From Alphaproteobacteria bacterium (GTDB lineage: Bacteria; Pseudomonadota; Alphaproteobacteria; Puniceispirillales; UBA1172), in NCBI GenBank assembly GCA_023259875.1, contig JALRFL010000077.1, positions 1 through 16,575 of the forward strand: a stretch of 16,575 bases of DNA, written 5' to 3'. The notes below the pieces were generated by a model. It saw only the letters and a list, made by a program, of their open reading frames with translations. It had not been told where the DNA came from and did no database searches. The position numbers and the translations under genes were made by a program. This document shows positions 1 to 6,750 of the stretch, piece by piece (the first letter of the stretch is position 1; each line of letters opens with the position of its first letter).

Positions 1-869
1 TGTTCGGTGATGATGCCGCGGCAATCATAGGCGCATCTAGGGATCAAGTGAGTCGGCTGATCCGTGCCGGTTCGCATCCTGACCTCAAGATCATCAGGCA
101 TGGGGGAGACGCTGGTCGAAAAACCATCAGCATTGATCAAATTCGTGAGATGACAAGTTTTCTTTCCATGACCCCATCTATGGGGGATTGGAGAGTTGTG
201 GTCATTGATGCGCTTGATAATATCGGGGTTAATGGGGCAAATGCCATGCTGAAAACCTTGGAAGAACCCCCAAAAAACACCATGATTCTCATCATTTGCC
301 ATGCACCGGGGGCTATTTTGCCCACCATTCGGTCACGGTCGCGTTTGATCCGTTTTGATCCCCTTGATGACGCGGATAGCAGAGAAGTGATCAGCCAGCT
401 TTATCCCGATATTGATCCTGAATGGATGGATATTATGGTGCATATCGCTGATGGAGCGCCGGGCAGAGCGTCTATGGCGGCAGAAACCGGCAGCATTGAA
501 CTTTATGCCGAAACCCTTAAGGCCCTCACGCAACCTTCATGCGATAAGGTCTTGGCAGAACGCTTATCCGGGCAATGGGGGGCAGCAGGTGTTCGGAATC
601 ATGATCGTAGGCATATGGCCATGTTGTTGTTTGAACGCATCATCCGTCTTGCGGCAAACCATGCCACTAACCATGCCAGTGGAAACCTATCATCCTCGTC
701 ACTGGCCTTAGAACAATCTGCCATCGAACATTTAGCGGCACGACATAACGCCAGTCACCTTGCGGAATGGCATCAGAGCTTTTTAAGAGATTGGCGACGG
801 GCAGAATCCCTTAACTTGGCGATGGCGCCATTGATATTGCGTAACCTTATGCAATTATCCCATACATAA
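1..869 (+). CDS. holB: DNA polymerase III delta' subunit, 5'-truncated by window edge
   Basis: This is the C-terminal part of the clamp-loader delta' subunit, which with delta and tau/gamma loads the beta clamp at the replication fork in the cytoplasm. The reading frame is open from base 3 with no stop, so the true start lies upstream; the GTG at 48 is internal. Visible family features are the HPDL segment just after the edge, the sensor region ending in ANAMLKTLEEPP, and the RSRS stretch near base 330 that corresponds to the SRC motif. The motif arginine that acts as finger is kept but the usual cysteine is serine. About 289 residues are present. It is followed by metG after 94 nt, an order common in alphaproteobacteria, where tmk often precedes holB. 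The assignment is firm from the conserved AAA+ segment; only the missing N-terminus limits it. Confidence 0.93.
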   Translation, partial: FGDDAAAIIGASRDQVSRLIRAGSHPDLKIIRHGGDAGRKTISIDQIREMTSFLSMTPSMGDWRVVVIDALDNIGVNGANAMLKTLEEPPKNTMILIICHAPGAILPTIRSRSRLIRFDPLDDADSREVISQLYPDIDPEWMDIMVHIADGAPGRASMAAETGSIELYAETLKALTQPSCDKVLAERLSGQWGAAGVRNHDRRHMAMLLFERIIRLAANHATNHASGNLSSSSLALEQSAIEHLAARHNASHLAEWHQSFLRDWRRAESLNLAMAPLILRNLMQLSHT

Positions 870-963
870 ACGCCATAAACGCCCACCATTGTGGTGAGGG
901 CTTGCGAAGCCGCACGGCAAAAGGTACAACACATTTGACCTTTTCAATATTTCAGGCGAGATC
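870..963 (+). other. holB-metG gap with two short adjacent hairpins
   Basis: The 94-nt gap holds CACCA-TTG-TGGTG (about 886-898) and GGCTT-GCG-AAGCC (about 899-911), two 5-bp stems with 3-nt loops lying side by side. Neither is followed by a T run, so they do not look like a standard intrinsic terminator. The metG ribosome binding site is AGGCGAG at 954-960. No convincing promoter pair was found; TTGACC at 935-940 has no -10 element at the right distance. Confidence 0.4.
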
Positions 964-2505
964 ATGCCAAGTTATTATCTAACTACCCCGATTTATTATG
1001 TGAATGATAAGCCACATATTGGCCATGCTTATACCACGCTGGCTTGTGATGTGTTGGCACGATTTAAGCGGCTTGATGGGTTTGAGGTAAAGTTCCTTAC
1101 AGGCACGGATGAACATGGGCAAAAGGTTGAAAAGTCTGCCGCTGATCGGGGCATGGACCCACAACTCTTCACCGACGAGGTTAGCCAGAATTTCAGGGAC
1201 TTAACAGAACAACTTAATTTTACCAATGATGATTTCATCCGCACAACAGAAAGCCGGCACAAAGACACTTGCCAAAAGATTTGGCGGCAGATGGTGGAGG
1301 CAGGTGATATTTATCTGGATAGCTATAAGGGCTGGTACGCCGTTAGGGATGAGGCCTATTACGCAGAAAGCGAAATTATTGATGGCAAAGCCCCAAGTGG
1401 CGCGCCGGTGGAATGGGTTGAGGAGCCTTCTTATTTCTTTCGCTTATCCGCATTTCAAGACCGGTTGCTAGAATTATATGACAGCAATCCTGAGTTTGTC
1501 GGGCCAAAATCACGCCTTAACGAGGTCAAAAGCTTTGTCAAAAGCGGATTGCGTGATTTATCAGTCAGCCGCACCAGTTTTTCTTGGGGTATTCCTGTAC
1601 CAGATGATGAGAAGCACATCATGTATGTTTGGCTTGATGCTTTAACCAACTATATTACCGCGGTTGGCTATGCCGAAGATAACAATCCCGAATATGCGCA
1701 ATTTTGGCCTGCGAATTTGCATATGGTAGGCAAAGATATTTTGCGCTTTCATGCGGTGTATTGGCCGGCTTTTCTGATGGCGGTTGGGGCCCCGTTGCCG
1801 CGCCGTGTGTTTGCCCATGGTTGGTGGACAAATGAGGGGCAAAAAATATCCAAATCCTTAGGTAATGTGATCGATCCTGTTGCGTTGGCAGAAACCTATG
1901 GTCTTGATCAGATGCGGTATTTTCTGATGCGTGAAGTTCCGTTTGGCAGTGACGGGGATTTTTCTCATTCTGCCATGACGCATCGCATGAATGGTGATCT
2001 GGCGAATGATTTGGGTAATCTTTGCCAACGAGTGTTGTCTATGGTGTTCAAAAATTGCGCTGAGGCTATTCCAGCAAAGCCCAAACAGCTGCAAGCCGCA
2101 GATGAAACGATCCTTTCTCACGCCTATGGGTTGCTTGAAATAAACCGCACCCAATATGACACGCAACAATTTCATGAGGCTTTGAAATCGATCTGGGATG
2201 TGATTGGTGATGCTAATCGCTATGTTGATGAAATGGCGCCTTGGGCGCTTCGCAAAACAGACCCTGATCGCATGGCGGATGTGTTATGGGTGCTGTGTGA
2301 GGTGATTAGGGTTATTGCCATCCTCATTCAACCGGTGATGCCCCAAGCCGCCGCTCGCCTATTAGATCAGATTGCCGTTCCTTTGTCTGAGCGGGGATTT
2401 ACCACGCTTCATGCTGGGGCCAGCATGGCTGGAGGGCAGGGGATCACTAAGCCTGAACCCATTTTCCCACGCTATATCACAGAAGAACAGGAAAAGGACA
2501 CCTGA
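964..2505 (+). CDS. metG: methionyl-tRNA synthetase, zinc-free short form
   Basis: Class I aminoacyl-tRNA synthetase that charges tRNA-Met with methionine for initiation and elongation; cytoplasmic. The 513-residue product shows the HIGH signature at residues 18-21 and the KMSKS-type loop as KISKS at 294-298, with the Rossmann catalytic core between them and the anticodon-binding helical domain in the second half (WALRKTDP region). The connective peptide segment (about 125-160, ending in PSYFFRLS) has no zinc-binding cysteines, and there is no C-terminal EMAP-like tRNA-binding domain, so this is the short MetG2-like form usual in alphaproteobacteria. The ATG at 964 sits 3 nt after an AGGCGAG Shine-Dalgarno, slightly close but the only good choice, because the conserved YYLTTPIYY begins at once. 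Its TGA overlaps the next ATG by one base. Confidence 0.98.
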   Translation: MPSYYLTTPIYYVNDKPHIGHAYTTLACDVLARFKRLDGFEVKFLTGTDEHGQKVEKSAADRGMDPQLFTDEVSQNFRDLTEQLNFTNDDFIRTTESRHKDTCQKIWRQMVEAGDIYLDSYKGWYAVRDEAYYAESEIIDGKAPSGAPVEWVEEPSYFFRLSAFQDRLLELYDSNPEFVGPKSRLNEVKSFVKSGLRDLSVSRTSFSWGIPVPDDEKHIMYVWLDALTNYITAVGYAEDNNPEYAQFWPANLHMVGKDILRFHAVYWPAFLMAVGAPLPRRVFAHGWWTNEGQKISKSLGNVIDPVALAETYGLDQMRYFLMREVPFGSDGDFSHSAMTHRMNGDLANDLGNLCQRVLSMVFKNCAEAIPAKPKQLQAADETILSHAYGLLEINRTQYDTQQFHEALKSIWDVIGDANRYVDEMAPWALRKTDPDRMADVLWVLCEVIRVIAILIQPVMPQAAARLLDQIAVPLSERGFTTLHAGASMAGGQGITKPEPIFPRYITEEQEKDT

Positions 2506-3314
2506 TGAATGTGCCTATGGTAAAAGGCGTTATTGACAGCCACGCGCATATTGATTTTCCCAGTTTTGCTGATGATCGTGATGATATGCTGGCGCGAATG
2601 GATATGGCCGGGGTGAGTGATGTGATCTGTATCGGCACCACGCTCATTCATGCCGACAGCCCAAGGCATATGGCAGAGATGGCAGATAATATTTGGTTTA
2701 CGGTTGGCGTTCATCCCAATCATGCAGATGAAGAGCCGCGCTATGATGACGCCGCCGCCATGCGTGATCTTGCGGATCATCCGAAATGCGTGGCGATTGG
2801 TGAGGCAGGATTGGATTATTTCCATAAAAAAGCAGACCCTTTACGCCAACGCCGTAGCTTTGAGGTTCAGCTAGAGGTCGCATCCGAATTAGGCCTGCCT
2901 ATCGTGATTCATTCGCGCAACGCGGATGAGGATATGATCGCTATGCTCACGGATGCGTCTGAAAAAATGCCAATCACAGGGGTTATGCATTGCTTTAGTA
3001 GTGGCGCAAAACTTGCTGAAAAAGCGTTAGAAATTGGGTTTTATATATCCTTATCCGGGATTTTGACCTTTAAGACCTCAGATTGGTTGCGTGACATCGT
3101 CAAGGACATTCCCCTTGATCGTTTGCTGGTGGAAACTGACGCGCCTTATCTAAGCCCTGAGCCTGTGCGCAAGATTAAGCGTAATGAGCCGTCTCATGTG
3201 GTGCATACGCTGGCCTGTCTTGCGGAGGTGAAAGGTGTTCCTGTTCAAGCATTAGCTGATCAAACCCGCGCTAACACTAAGCGGTTGTTTCATCGCATGG
3301 GGGCAGGGGCGTGA
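2505..3314 (+). CDS. tatD: TatD family metal-dependent DNase/hydrolase
   Basis: TatD/YcfH-family amidohydrolase-superfamily enzyme; members are divalent-metal deoxyribonucleases with 3'-5' exonuclease activity, and the cell role of this one is not shown. The 269-residue TIM-barrel protein carries all expected metal ligands: DSHAHID (H13, H15), GEAGLDY (E100), VIHSR (H136), MHCFSSG (H162) and VETDAPYL (D212). The ATG at 2505 overlaps the metG stop as TGATG and has AGGA at 2495-2498; an in-frame ATG four codons later is a possible alternative. The gene ends in GTGA shared with the next start, so metG, tatD and the hydrolase are translationally coupled. The metG-tatD pairing is widespread in bacteria. 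Family is certain; the symbol is used in the broad sense. Confidence 0.95.
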   Translation: MNVPMVKGVIDSHAHIDFPSFADDRDDMLARMDMAGVSDVICIGTTLIHADSPRHMAEMADNIWFTVGVHPNHADEEPRYDDAAAMRDLADHPKCVAIGEAGLDYFHKKADPLRQRRSFEVQLEVASELGLPIVIHSRNADEDMIAMLTDASEKMPITGVMHCFSSGAKLAEKALEIGFYISLSGILTFKTSDWLRDIVKDIPLDRLLVETDAPYLSPEPVRKIKRNEPSHVVHTLACLAEVKGVPVQALADQTRANTKRLFHRMGAGA

Positions 3315-4087
3315 AAATTACCATGCTAGGATGCGGCACTTCAGTGGGGGTACCAACGGTTGGGCCTGCAGGATGGGGGGCGTGTGATCCGGCTGAACCG
3401 AAAAATTTTCGCCAACGCTGTGCCATTTTAGTAGAAAAAGATGATTTTGTGCTTTTGGTTGATGCAGGGCCTGATATTCGCCATCAGTTGCTTGCCCATA
3501 AAGTAAAGAAAATTGATGCGGTTTTTATCACCCATACCCATTCAGATCATGTGGCAGGGCTTGATGATTTGCGCCCATATTATTTTAACAAGCGTGAGAA
3601 AATCCCACTTTATGCAACGGCTCATGATCTGGATAACCTGCGTGACCGTTTTGATTATCTGTTTGTTAAAAGCAGCGATTCCCCCAGCTATTTTCAACCG
3701 GTGCTGGAAGGCCATGTGATTTCAGCAGATAGCAGTTTCACCCTAGGCGGTATTCATATCCGCACTCTGTTGCAATTCCATGGTCGTGTCACCAGCCTTG
3801 GTTTTGTTTTTGATGGGCGTTTTGGGTATTCCACCGATGTGGTGGATATGCCGGAAGAAGCCTTTGCCCATCTCACCGGTCTGGATTTCTGGATTGTGGA
3901 AATGCTACGGGATGAACCGCATCAGGCGCACGCTCATTTTGATTTGACCATGGCATGGATCAAAAGATGCCAGCCTAAACGCGCCGCCTTAACCCATTTG
4001 GGCCTTGAGAGCGATTACCAAACCTTGCTTGCGAAATGCCCCAAAGGGGTTGAACCCGGCTATGATGGTCTAAGCGTTACGCTTTAA
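3311..4087 (+). CDS. MBL-fold metallo-hydrolase, PhnP-like
   Basis: Metallo-beta-lactamase-fold phosphodiesterase/hydrolase of the group that includes PhnP (phosphoribosyl cyclic phosphate phosphodiesterase). The 258-residue protein opens with the group hallmark GCGTSVGVP (residues 7-15) and has THTHSDH (H75, H77, D79, H80), H157 in QFHG, D176 in YSTDV and H229 in THLGL, which gives a full two-metal site. The start is GTG at 3311, overlapping the tatD stop by 4 nt (GTGA) with a G-rich GGGGCAGGGG just upstream as ribosome binding site. There are no phn genes nearby, so a role in phosphonate use is not supported. The gene is commonly found after tatD in alphaproteobacteria, and its substrate is unknown. 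Family assignment is firm, specific activity is not. Confidence 0.92.
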   Translation: MKITMLGCGTSVGVPTVGPAGWGACDPAEPKNFRQRCAILVEKDDFVLLVDAGPDIRHQLLAHKVKKIDAVFITHTHSDHVAGLDDLRPYYFNKREKIPLYATAHDLDNLRDRFDYLFVKSSDSPSYFQPVLEGHVISADSSFTLGGIHIRTLLQFHGRVTSLGFVFDGRFGYSTDVVDMPEEAFAHLTGLDFWIVEMLRDEPHQAHAHFDLTMAWIKRCQPKRAALTHLGLESDYQTLLAKCPKGVEPGYDGLSVTL

Positions 4088-4168
4088 GCATTACCCTTCT
4101 GCATCATTTTTTCTTGCGGCTTAGCAAGTTATGTTAAGCGCACGAAAACCTTAGACATAAACAATGAT

Positions 4169-4814
4169 CTGACCAATTTTTATTCACGGCGAGGATTCTC
4201 ATTAATTGAATTGCTTGTATTGGTTGCGATTATCGGCATTTTGGCCAGTGTTGGTGCAGTAGGCTATCAACGCTATTTGGTCAGCACGCGCATTGATGTA
4301 GCGGTAACAAATTTCACAGAAATAAATCGCGCAATTAATAATGATATCATCACTTTTAATGGTGATATTGATGCCTCGTCTGAATTAACGGCTGGGCGGG
4401 AAAGCTTAAGCCGTTTTTGGTAATGATGCCTCTATGCTTGGCTCATGTGAGGCTTTTGCCATTTCGATTGTCACCGCTATGAACACGAATTTTGACAACG
4501 CCATCACCATTGGCAGTCCGGCGGCGGTTTATGGCAACCTGCTTACCACCGCGCCTGATGGCAGGGTGCTGAATGCGAATGTGGTTGCTGGCACAACGGT
4601 GGTGGCTTGTAATCGGCCAACTGCCTTGGTGTCGGATGTGAACACCGTTCGGCTCTATCAATGTCTTTGCACAGAAGAGCCATGCAATTTTTCATCAGAT
4701 GCGGATTTGCGCAATCTATCTGAGAACCAGAAATATGAAGCAGGGCGTTGCCCTAGGCCACCTGTGACCACCAATCTCAATCTGGCTAGCAACCCGTTTA
4801 GCCCGATACCATAG
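4169..4814 (+). pseudogene. type IV pilin-like gene with no standard start and a one-base frame break
   Basis: The frame from 4193 encodes a textbook prepilin N-terminus: SRRG, then FSLIELLVLVAIIGILASVG, with the E5-type glutamate and hydrophobic helix for membrane insertion and assembly, then YQRYLVSTRID. Two things are wrong. No ATG, GTG or TTG lies in frame between the upstream stop at 4085 and the motif; CTG at 4169 (or ATA at 4157) would give a normal short leader, and CTG differs from ATG by one base. The frame then stops at 4421 just after TTTTT (4414-4418), while the next frame runs on without a gap to TAG at 4812. Removing one T joins them smoothly (SLS-RFGNDAS-MLGSC). The second part has six or more cysteines (CEAF, VACN, CLC, PCN, GRCP), as minor pilins and pseudopilins may have. 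The joined product would be about 214 residues. A sequencing error or phase-variable tract is possible instead of decay. No pilus assembly genes are in the window. Confidence 0.75.
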
Positions 4815-4869
4815 GGCTTTTCAAAACATTTGATCGGGCAGTCTTAGGGTTACGAAAGGAAATACCATC

Positions 4870-6000
4870 ATGATGACCACCAAAGCATGGGTTACCGCCA
4901 CCATCATAGGTTTTGCTATGATAAGCACGGCAGAGGCTGGATTTGGCCGTACCTCGTCTTATGGTTTTGGTGGGGCAAACACGCCATCTGGCACCACGAC
5001 ATCGCCTCAAGCGGATACCGATGGTGATGGGGTTCCGGATAGCCAAGACCCGTTTCCAAATGATGCTAGCGAAAGCTTAGACACAGACCAAGACGGGATT
5101 GGGAATCTGGCAGATTTGGATGATGATAATGACGGGGTGCCTGATGCAAGCGATGCGTTTCCCCTTGATTTAACAGAACAGCTAGACACAGATGGTGACG
5201 GCATTGGCAATAACCGTGACACCGATGATTATAATGATGGGGTGTTGGATGTGGCGGATTTAGACCCGTTGGATCCTCGGGTAAGCACCGACAACCAGCC
5301 TCCGATATTCCAAGCGCCGCTAAGCACACTTGCTTTGAATACCCTGTCCACAGGCCAAATTTTGACCATGATTGCCAATGATGATCATTCCTCACAAATC
5401 CAGTATGGCCATGAAGGGGATGATGCTAATCTCTTTTATATAAACCCAAATACTGGTGAGATATCTTTTGTATCAGGCGTCACTTTATCTGTCAGCCAAT
5501 CGCCTTTATCCCTAACCGTGACCGCATCAGATAGCGCCGGCAATGTGGCGCGTCATGCCATATCTGTAACGGTTTCTGCGGCAACACCACAGTCTCGTTT
5601 GAGTTTTGCCTCTGTTGTTGGCAGTGATACCCCTGAACAAGGCACGGTGCAACTGCCGATGGTTCAAGGCGGATCAGGCCAAGGTGCGATCAGTTATGGG
5701 GTGAATTCACCTAGCATTTGTCAGGTTAATCAATCTGGACTTGTGACTGCGCTCAGGGTGGGTTTATGCGAAGTGACCGCGAACAAAGCAGGCAGCGGCG
5801 ATTATCTTAACGCCGCCACGGATACGCCATATCGCTTTACCGTTACCCAAGGTGCATATGCCTTTAACGGCACCACATATAGCCGCTGTGTGGCTAGCGT
5901 AAAGCCGTGTGATCGGGTGGCTGGTCAGATTATGGCAACCAAAGCCTTTGTTGAACGCGGGGTTTGTGATGCGATCATCTATAATAATGGGGCAAACTGA
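4870..6000 (+). CDS. secreted TSP3-repeat, cadherin-like and Ig-like domain protein, probably truncated by an in-frame TGA
   Basis: The 376-residue protein begins with a Sec signal peptide (hydrophobic 6-19, cleavage after AEA at 23). A glycine/serine linker is followed by thrombospondin type 3 calcium-binding repeats at about 49-137, with DTDGDGVPD, DTDQDGIGN, DDDNDGVPD and DTDGDGIGN units. A cadherin-like domain covers about 143-236 (NPNTGEISF, LTVTASDSAGN) and an Ig-like domain about 240-326 (ISYGVNSPSICQVNQSGLVT). A cysteine-containing tail (C340, C347, C366) then ends abruptly at TGA 5998-6000. This domain set is typical of calcium-dependent cell-surface adhesins; the role here is inferred. 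Start ATG 4870 has AAAGGA at 4855-4860. It lies 55 nt after the pilin-like gene and may belong to the same pilus/adhesin locus. The same frame continues for 82 more codons after the TGA, so the full-length protein was probably about 459 residues. Confidence 0.85.
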   Translation: MMTTKAWVTATIIGFAMISTAEAGFGRTSSYGFGGANTPSGTTTSPQADTDGDGVPDSQDPFPNDASESLDTDQDGIGNLADLDDDNDGVPDASDAFPLDLTEQLDTDGDGIGNNRDTDDYNDGVLDVADLDPLDPRVSTDNQPPIFQAPLSTLALNTLSTGQILTMIANDDHSSQIQYGHEGDDANLFYINPNTGEISFVSGVTLSVSQSPLSLTVTASDSAGNVARHAISVTVSAATPQSRLSFASVVGSDTPEQGTVQLPMVQGGSGQGAISYGVNSPSICQVNQSGLVTALRVGLCEVTANKAGSGDYLNAATDTPYRFTVTQGAYAFNGTTYSRCVASVKPCDRVAGQIMATKAFVERGVCDAIIYNNGAN

Positions 6001-6249
6001 CCATCGCTGTTGGATGATTGCGGCTATAACAATAAAGTGTGGGCAACATATTTGGTGGTGCGTGAGGGAACATGGTATTGGCGCTTAACGCCGCCTACAT
6101 CCGTTGCGGATAAATCGGTCAGCGATTGGCGTGGTCGTAACTTCACCAGCTATATGTCTAACGATAGGCCAGTTAATCCGACTTCGTCTTTTCCTGATGA
6201 CACTTATGATAGTGATGGAACCCATCTTAATTTATGTATGCGGCCTTAG
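6001..6249 (+). pseudogene. in-frame 3' continuation of the TSP3-repeat gene beyond the TGA
   Basis: Immediately after the TGA at 5998-6000 the same frame stays open for 82 codons to TAG at 6247-6249. The translation (DDCGYNNKVWATYLVV, then EGTWYWRLTPP, ending NLCMRP) reads like folded-domain sequence rather than random frame, and has two more cysteines that could pair with those just before the stop. Reading the TGA as TGG would put a tryptophan in NGAN-W-PSLLDDC and join both parts without a gap. TGA is a normal stop here (metG, tatD and coaD-gyrA use it), so genome-wide recoding is excluded. TTG at 6010 could in theory restart translation, but no Shine-Dalgarno is present. Most likely a nonsense-mutation remnant. 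Confidence 0.65.
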
Positions 6250-6508
6250 TATAAAATCTTACTTATTGCTCGCAAATACATGAATTCATATCATAATTCA
6301 TTTTGAATCATGTTATTCTTTCTCTATGGTTGTATTGTTATGCCATATTTTACATAACAATTATTATGCGACAAATACGAATATATCAATATCCCACCAT
6401 GTGATCAAACCTAGCGCACTCACGCCACAACACCAAAGAAAAGCCCCACCCCTCATCGACACACAAAAGCCCTCTCATCCGCTTACGCCATACCCCCATA
6501 AATCACGC
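6250..6508 (+). other. AT-rich non-coding spacer before the thiamine unit
   Basis: No supported gene. The first 120 bases are strongly AT-rich and hold overlapping weak inverted repeats: ATGAATTCAT (6280-6289, a perfect palindrome) and ATTCA-TTT-TGAAT (6296-6308). None has the GC stem plus T run of a terminator. The rest is C-rich on the + strand. A 70-codon open frame at 6326-6538 has no ribosome binding site and low-complexity, non-protein-like composition, so it is not called. Confidence 0.5.
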
Positions 6509-6537
6509 TTGAAATTCGTCGGCAAACTCTGTTATTG
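6509..6537 (+). promoter_or_regulatory. possible promoter of the thiamine unit
   Basis: TTGAAA at 6509-6514 resembles a -35 element. A -10 could be TGTTAT at 6530-6535 (15-bp spacer) or TTATTG at 6532-6537 (17-bp spacer); both are poor matches. The position fits, because transcription would start near 6543, a couple of bases before the riboswitch. Weak evidence, chosen mainly by location. Confidence 0.3.
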
Positions 6538-6544
6538 ATGAAAC

Positions 6545-6640
6545 ACACTCTTGGGGTGCTTGGTAATGGGTTTACCCATATCAGGCTGAGATAGTCCCAT
6601 GAACCTGAACCAGGTAATGCTGGCGGAGGAATGAGTTAGC
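6545..6640 (+). ncRNA. TPP (thiamine pyrophosphate) riboswitch, THI element
   Basis: Aptamer that binds thiamine pyrophosphate and lowers expression of the downstream genes. The conserved parts are present in order: GGGGTGC at 6553-6559, the P3 stem-loop ATGGG-TTTA-CCCAT (about 6566-6579), CTGAGA at 6586-6591 (pyrimidine-binding side), ACCTGAACC-AGGT (6603-6615), TAATGCTGGCGGAGGAA (6615-6631), and a closing P1 pairing of ACTC (6547-6550) with GAGT (6633-6636). It lies about 106 nt upstream of thiB, whose product imports thiamine, which fits exactly. The element is well known in bacteria upstream of thiamine synthesis and transport genes. No T-run terminator follows, so control is probably at translation initiation. 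Confidence 0.97.
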
Positions 6641-6648
6641 CAAGGCAA

Positions 6649-6750
6649 AGCATCTTTTATGTTAAGACAACATGGATGCGATAATCTGGCACCCTCTTCA
6701 CTTTCGACAGCATCCTTTCATCGTTAAGACTAAACGGAGATAAAGATGCT
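6649..6750 (+). promoter_or_regulatory. expression platform with four mutually complementary segments over the thiB start
   Basis: Segment A AGCATCTTT (6649-6657), B GGATGC (6674-6679), C AGCATCC (6709-6715) and D AAAGATGCT (6742-6750, containing the thiB ATG at 6746) alternate in sense. A:B forms a hairpin with an inner ATGTT/AACAT stem (6659-6663 with 6669-6673). B:C pairs over 6 bp, C:D over 6 bp, and A:D over 9 bp. A:B with C:D would bury the start codon; B:C alone would leave it free. The Shine-Dalgarno GGAGA (6736-6740) lies in the C:D loop. Pairings are read directly from sequence; their use as the riboswitch output is inference. Confidence 0.5.

Noticed and set aside
935..940. TTGACC as a -35 element for metG
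   Set aside because: The matching -10 would fall on the ribosome binding site and start codon and has no resemblance to TATAAT.
4407..4424. Programmed +1 frameshift in the pilin gene
   Set aside because: No known shift motif such as the prfB-type CTTTGA with an upstream Shine-Dalgarno; a homopolymer length change is simpler. Kept only as a finding on the T5 run.
5998..6000. TGA as a selenocysteine codon
   Set aside because: No SECIS-like hairpin recognised directly downstream and no selenoprotein family match; a Trp-to-stop change explains it better.
6280..6308. Palindromes around GAATTC as a terminator for the TSP3 gene
   Set aside because: Stems are all A/T, overlap each other, and lack a following T run.
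6326..6538. 70-codon open frame before the riboswitch
   Set aside because: No ribosome binding site, low-complexity translation rich in H, P, N and T, and it overlaps the likely promoter of the thiamine unit.
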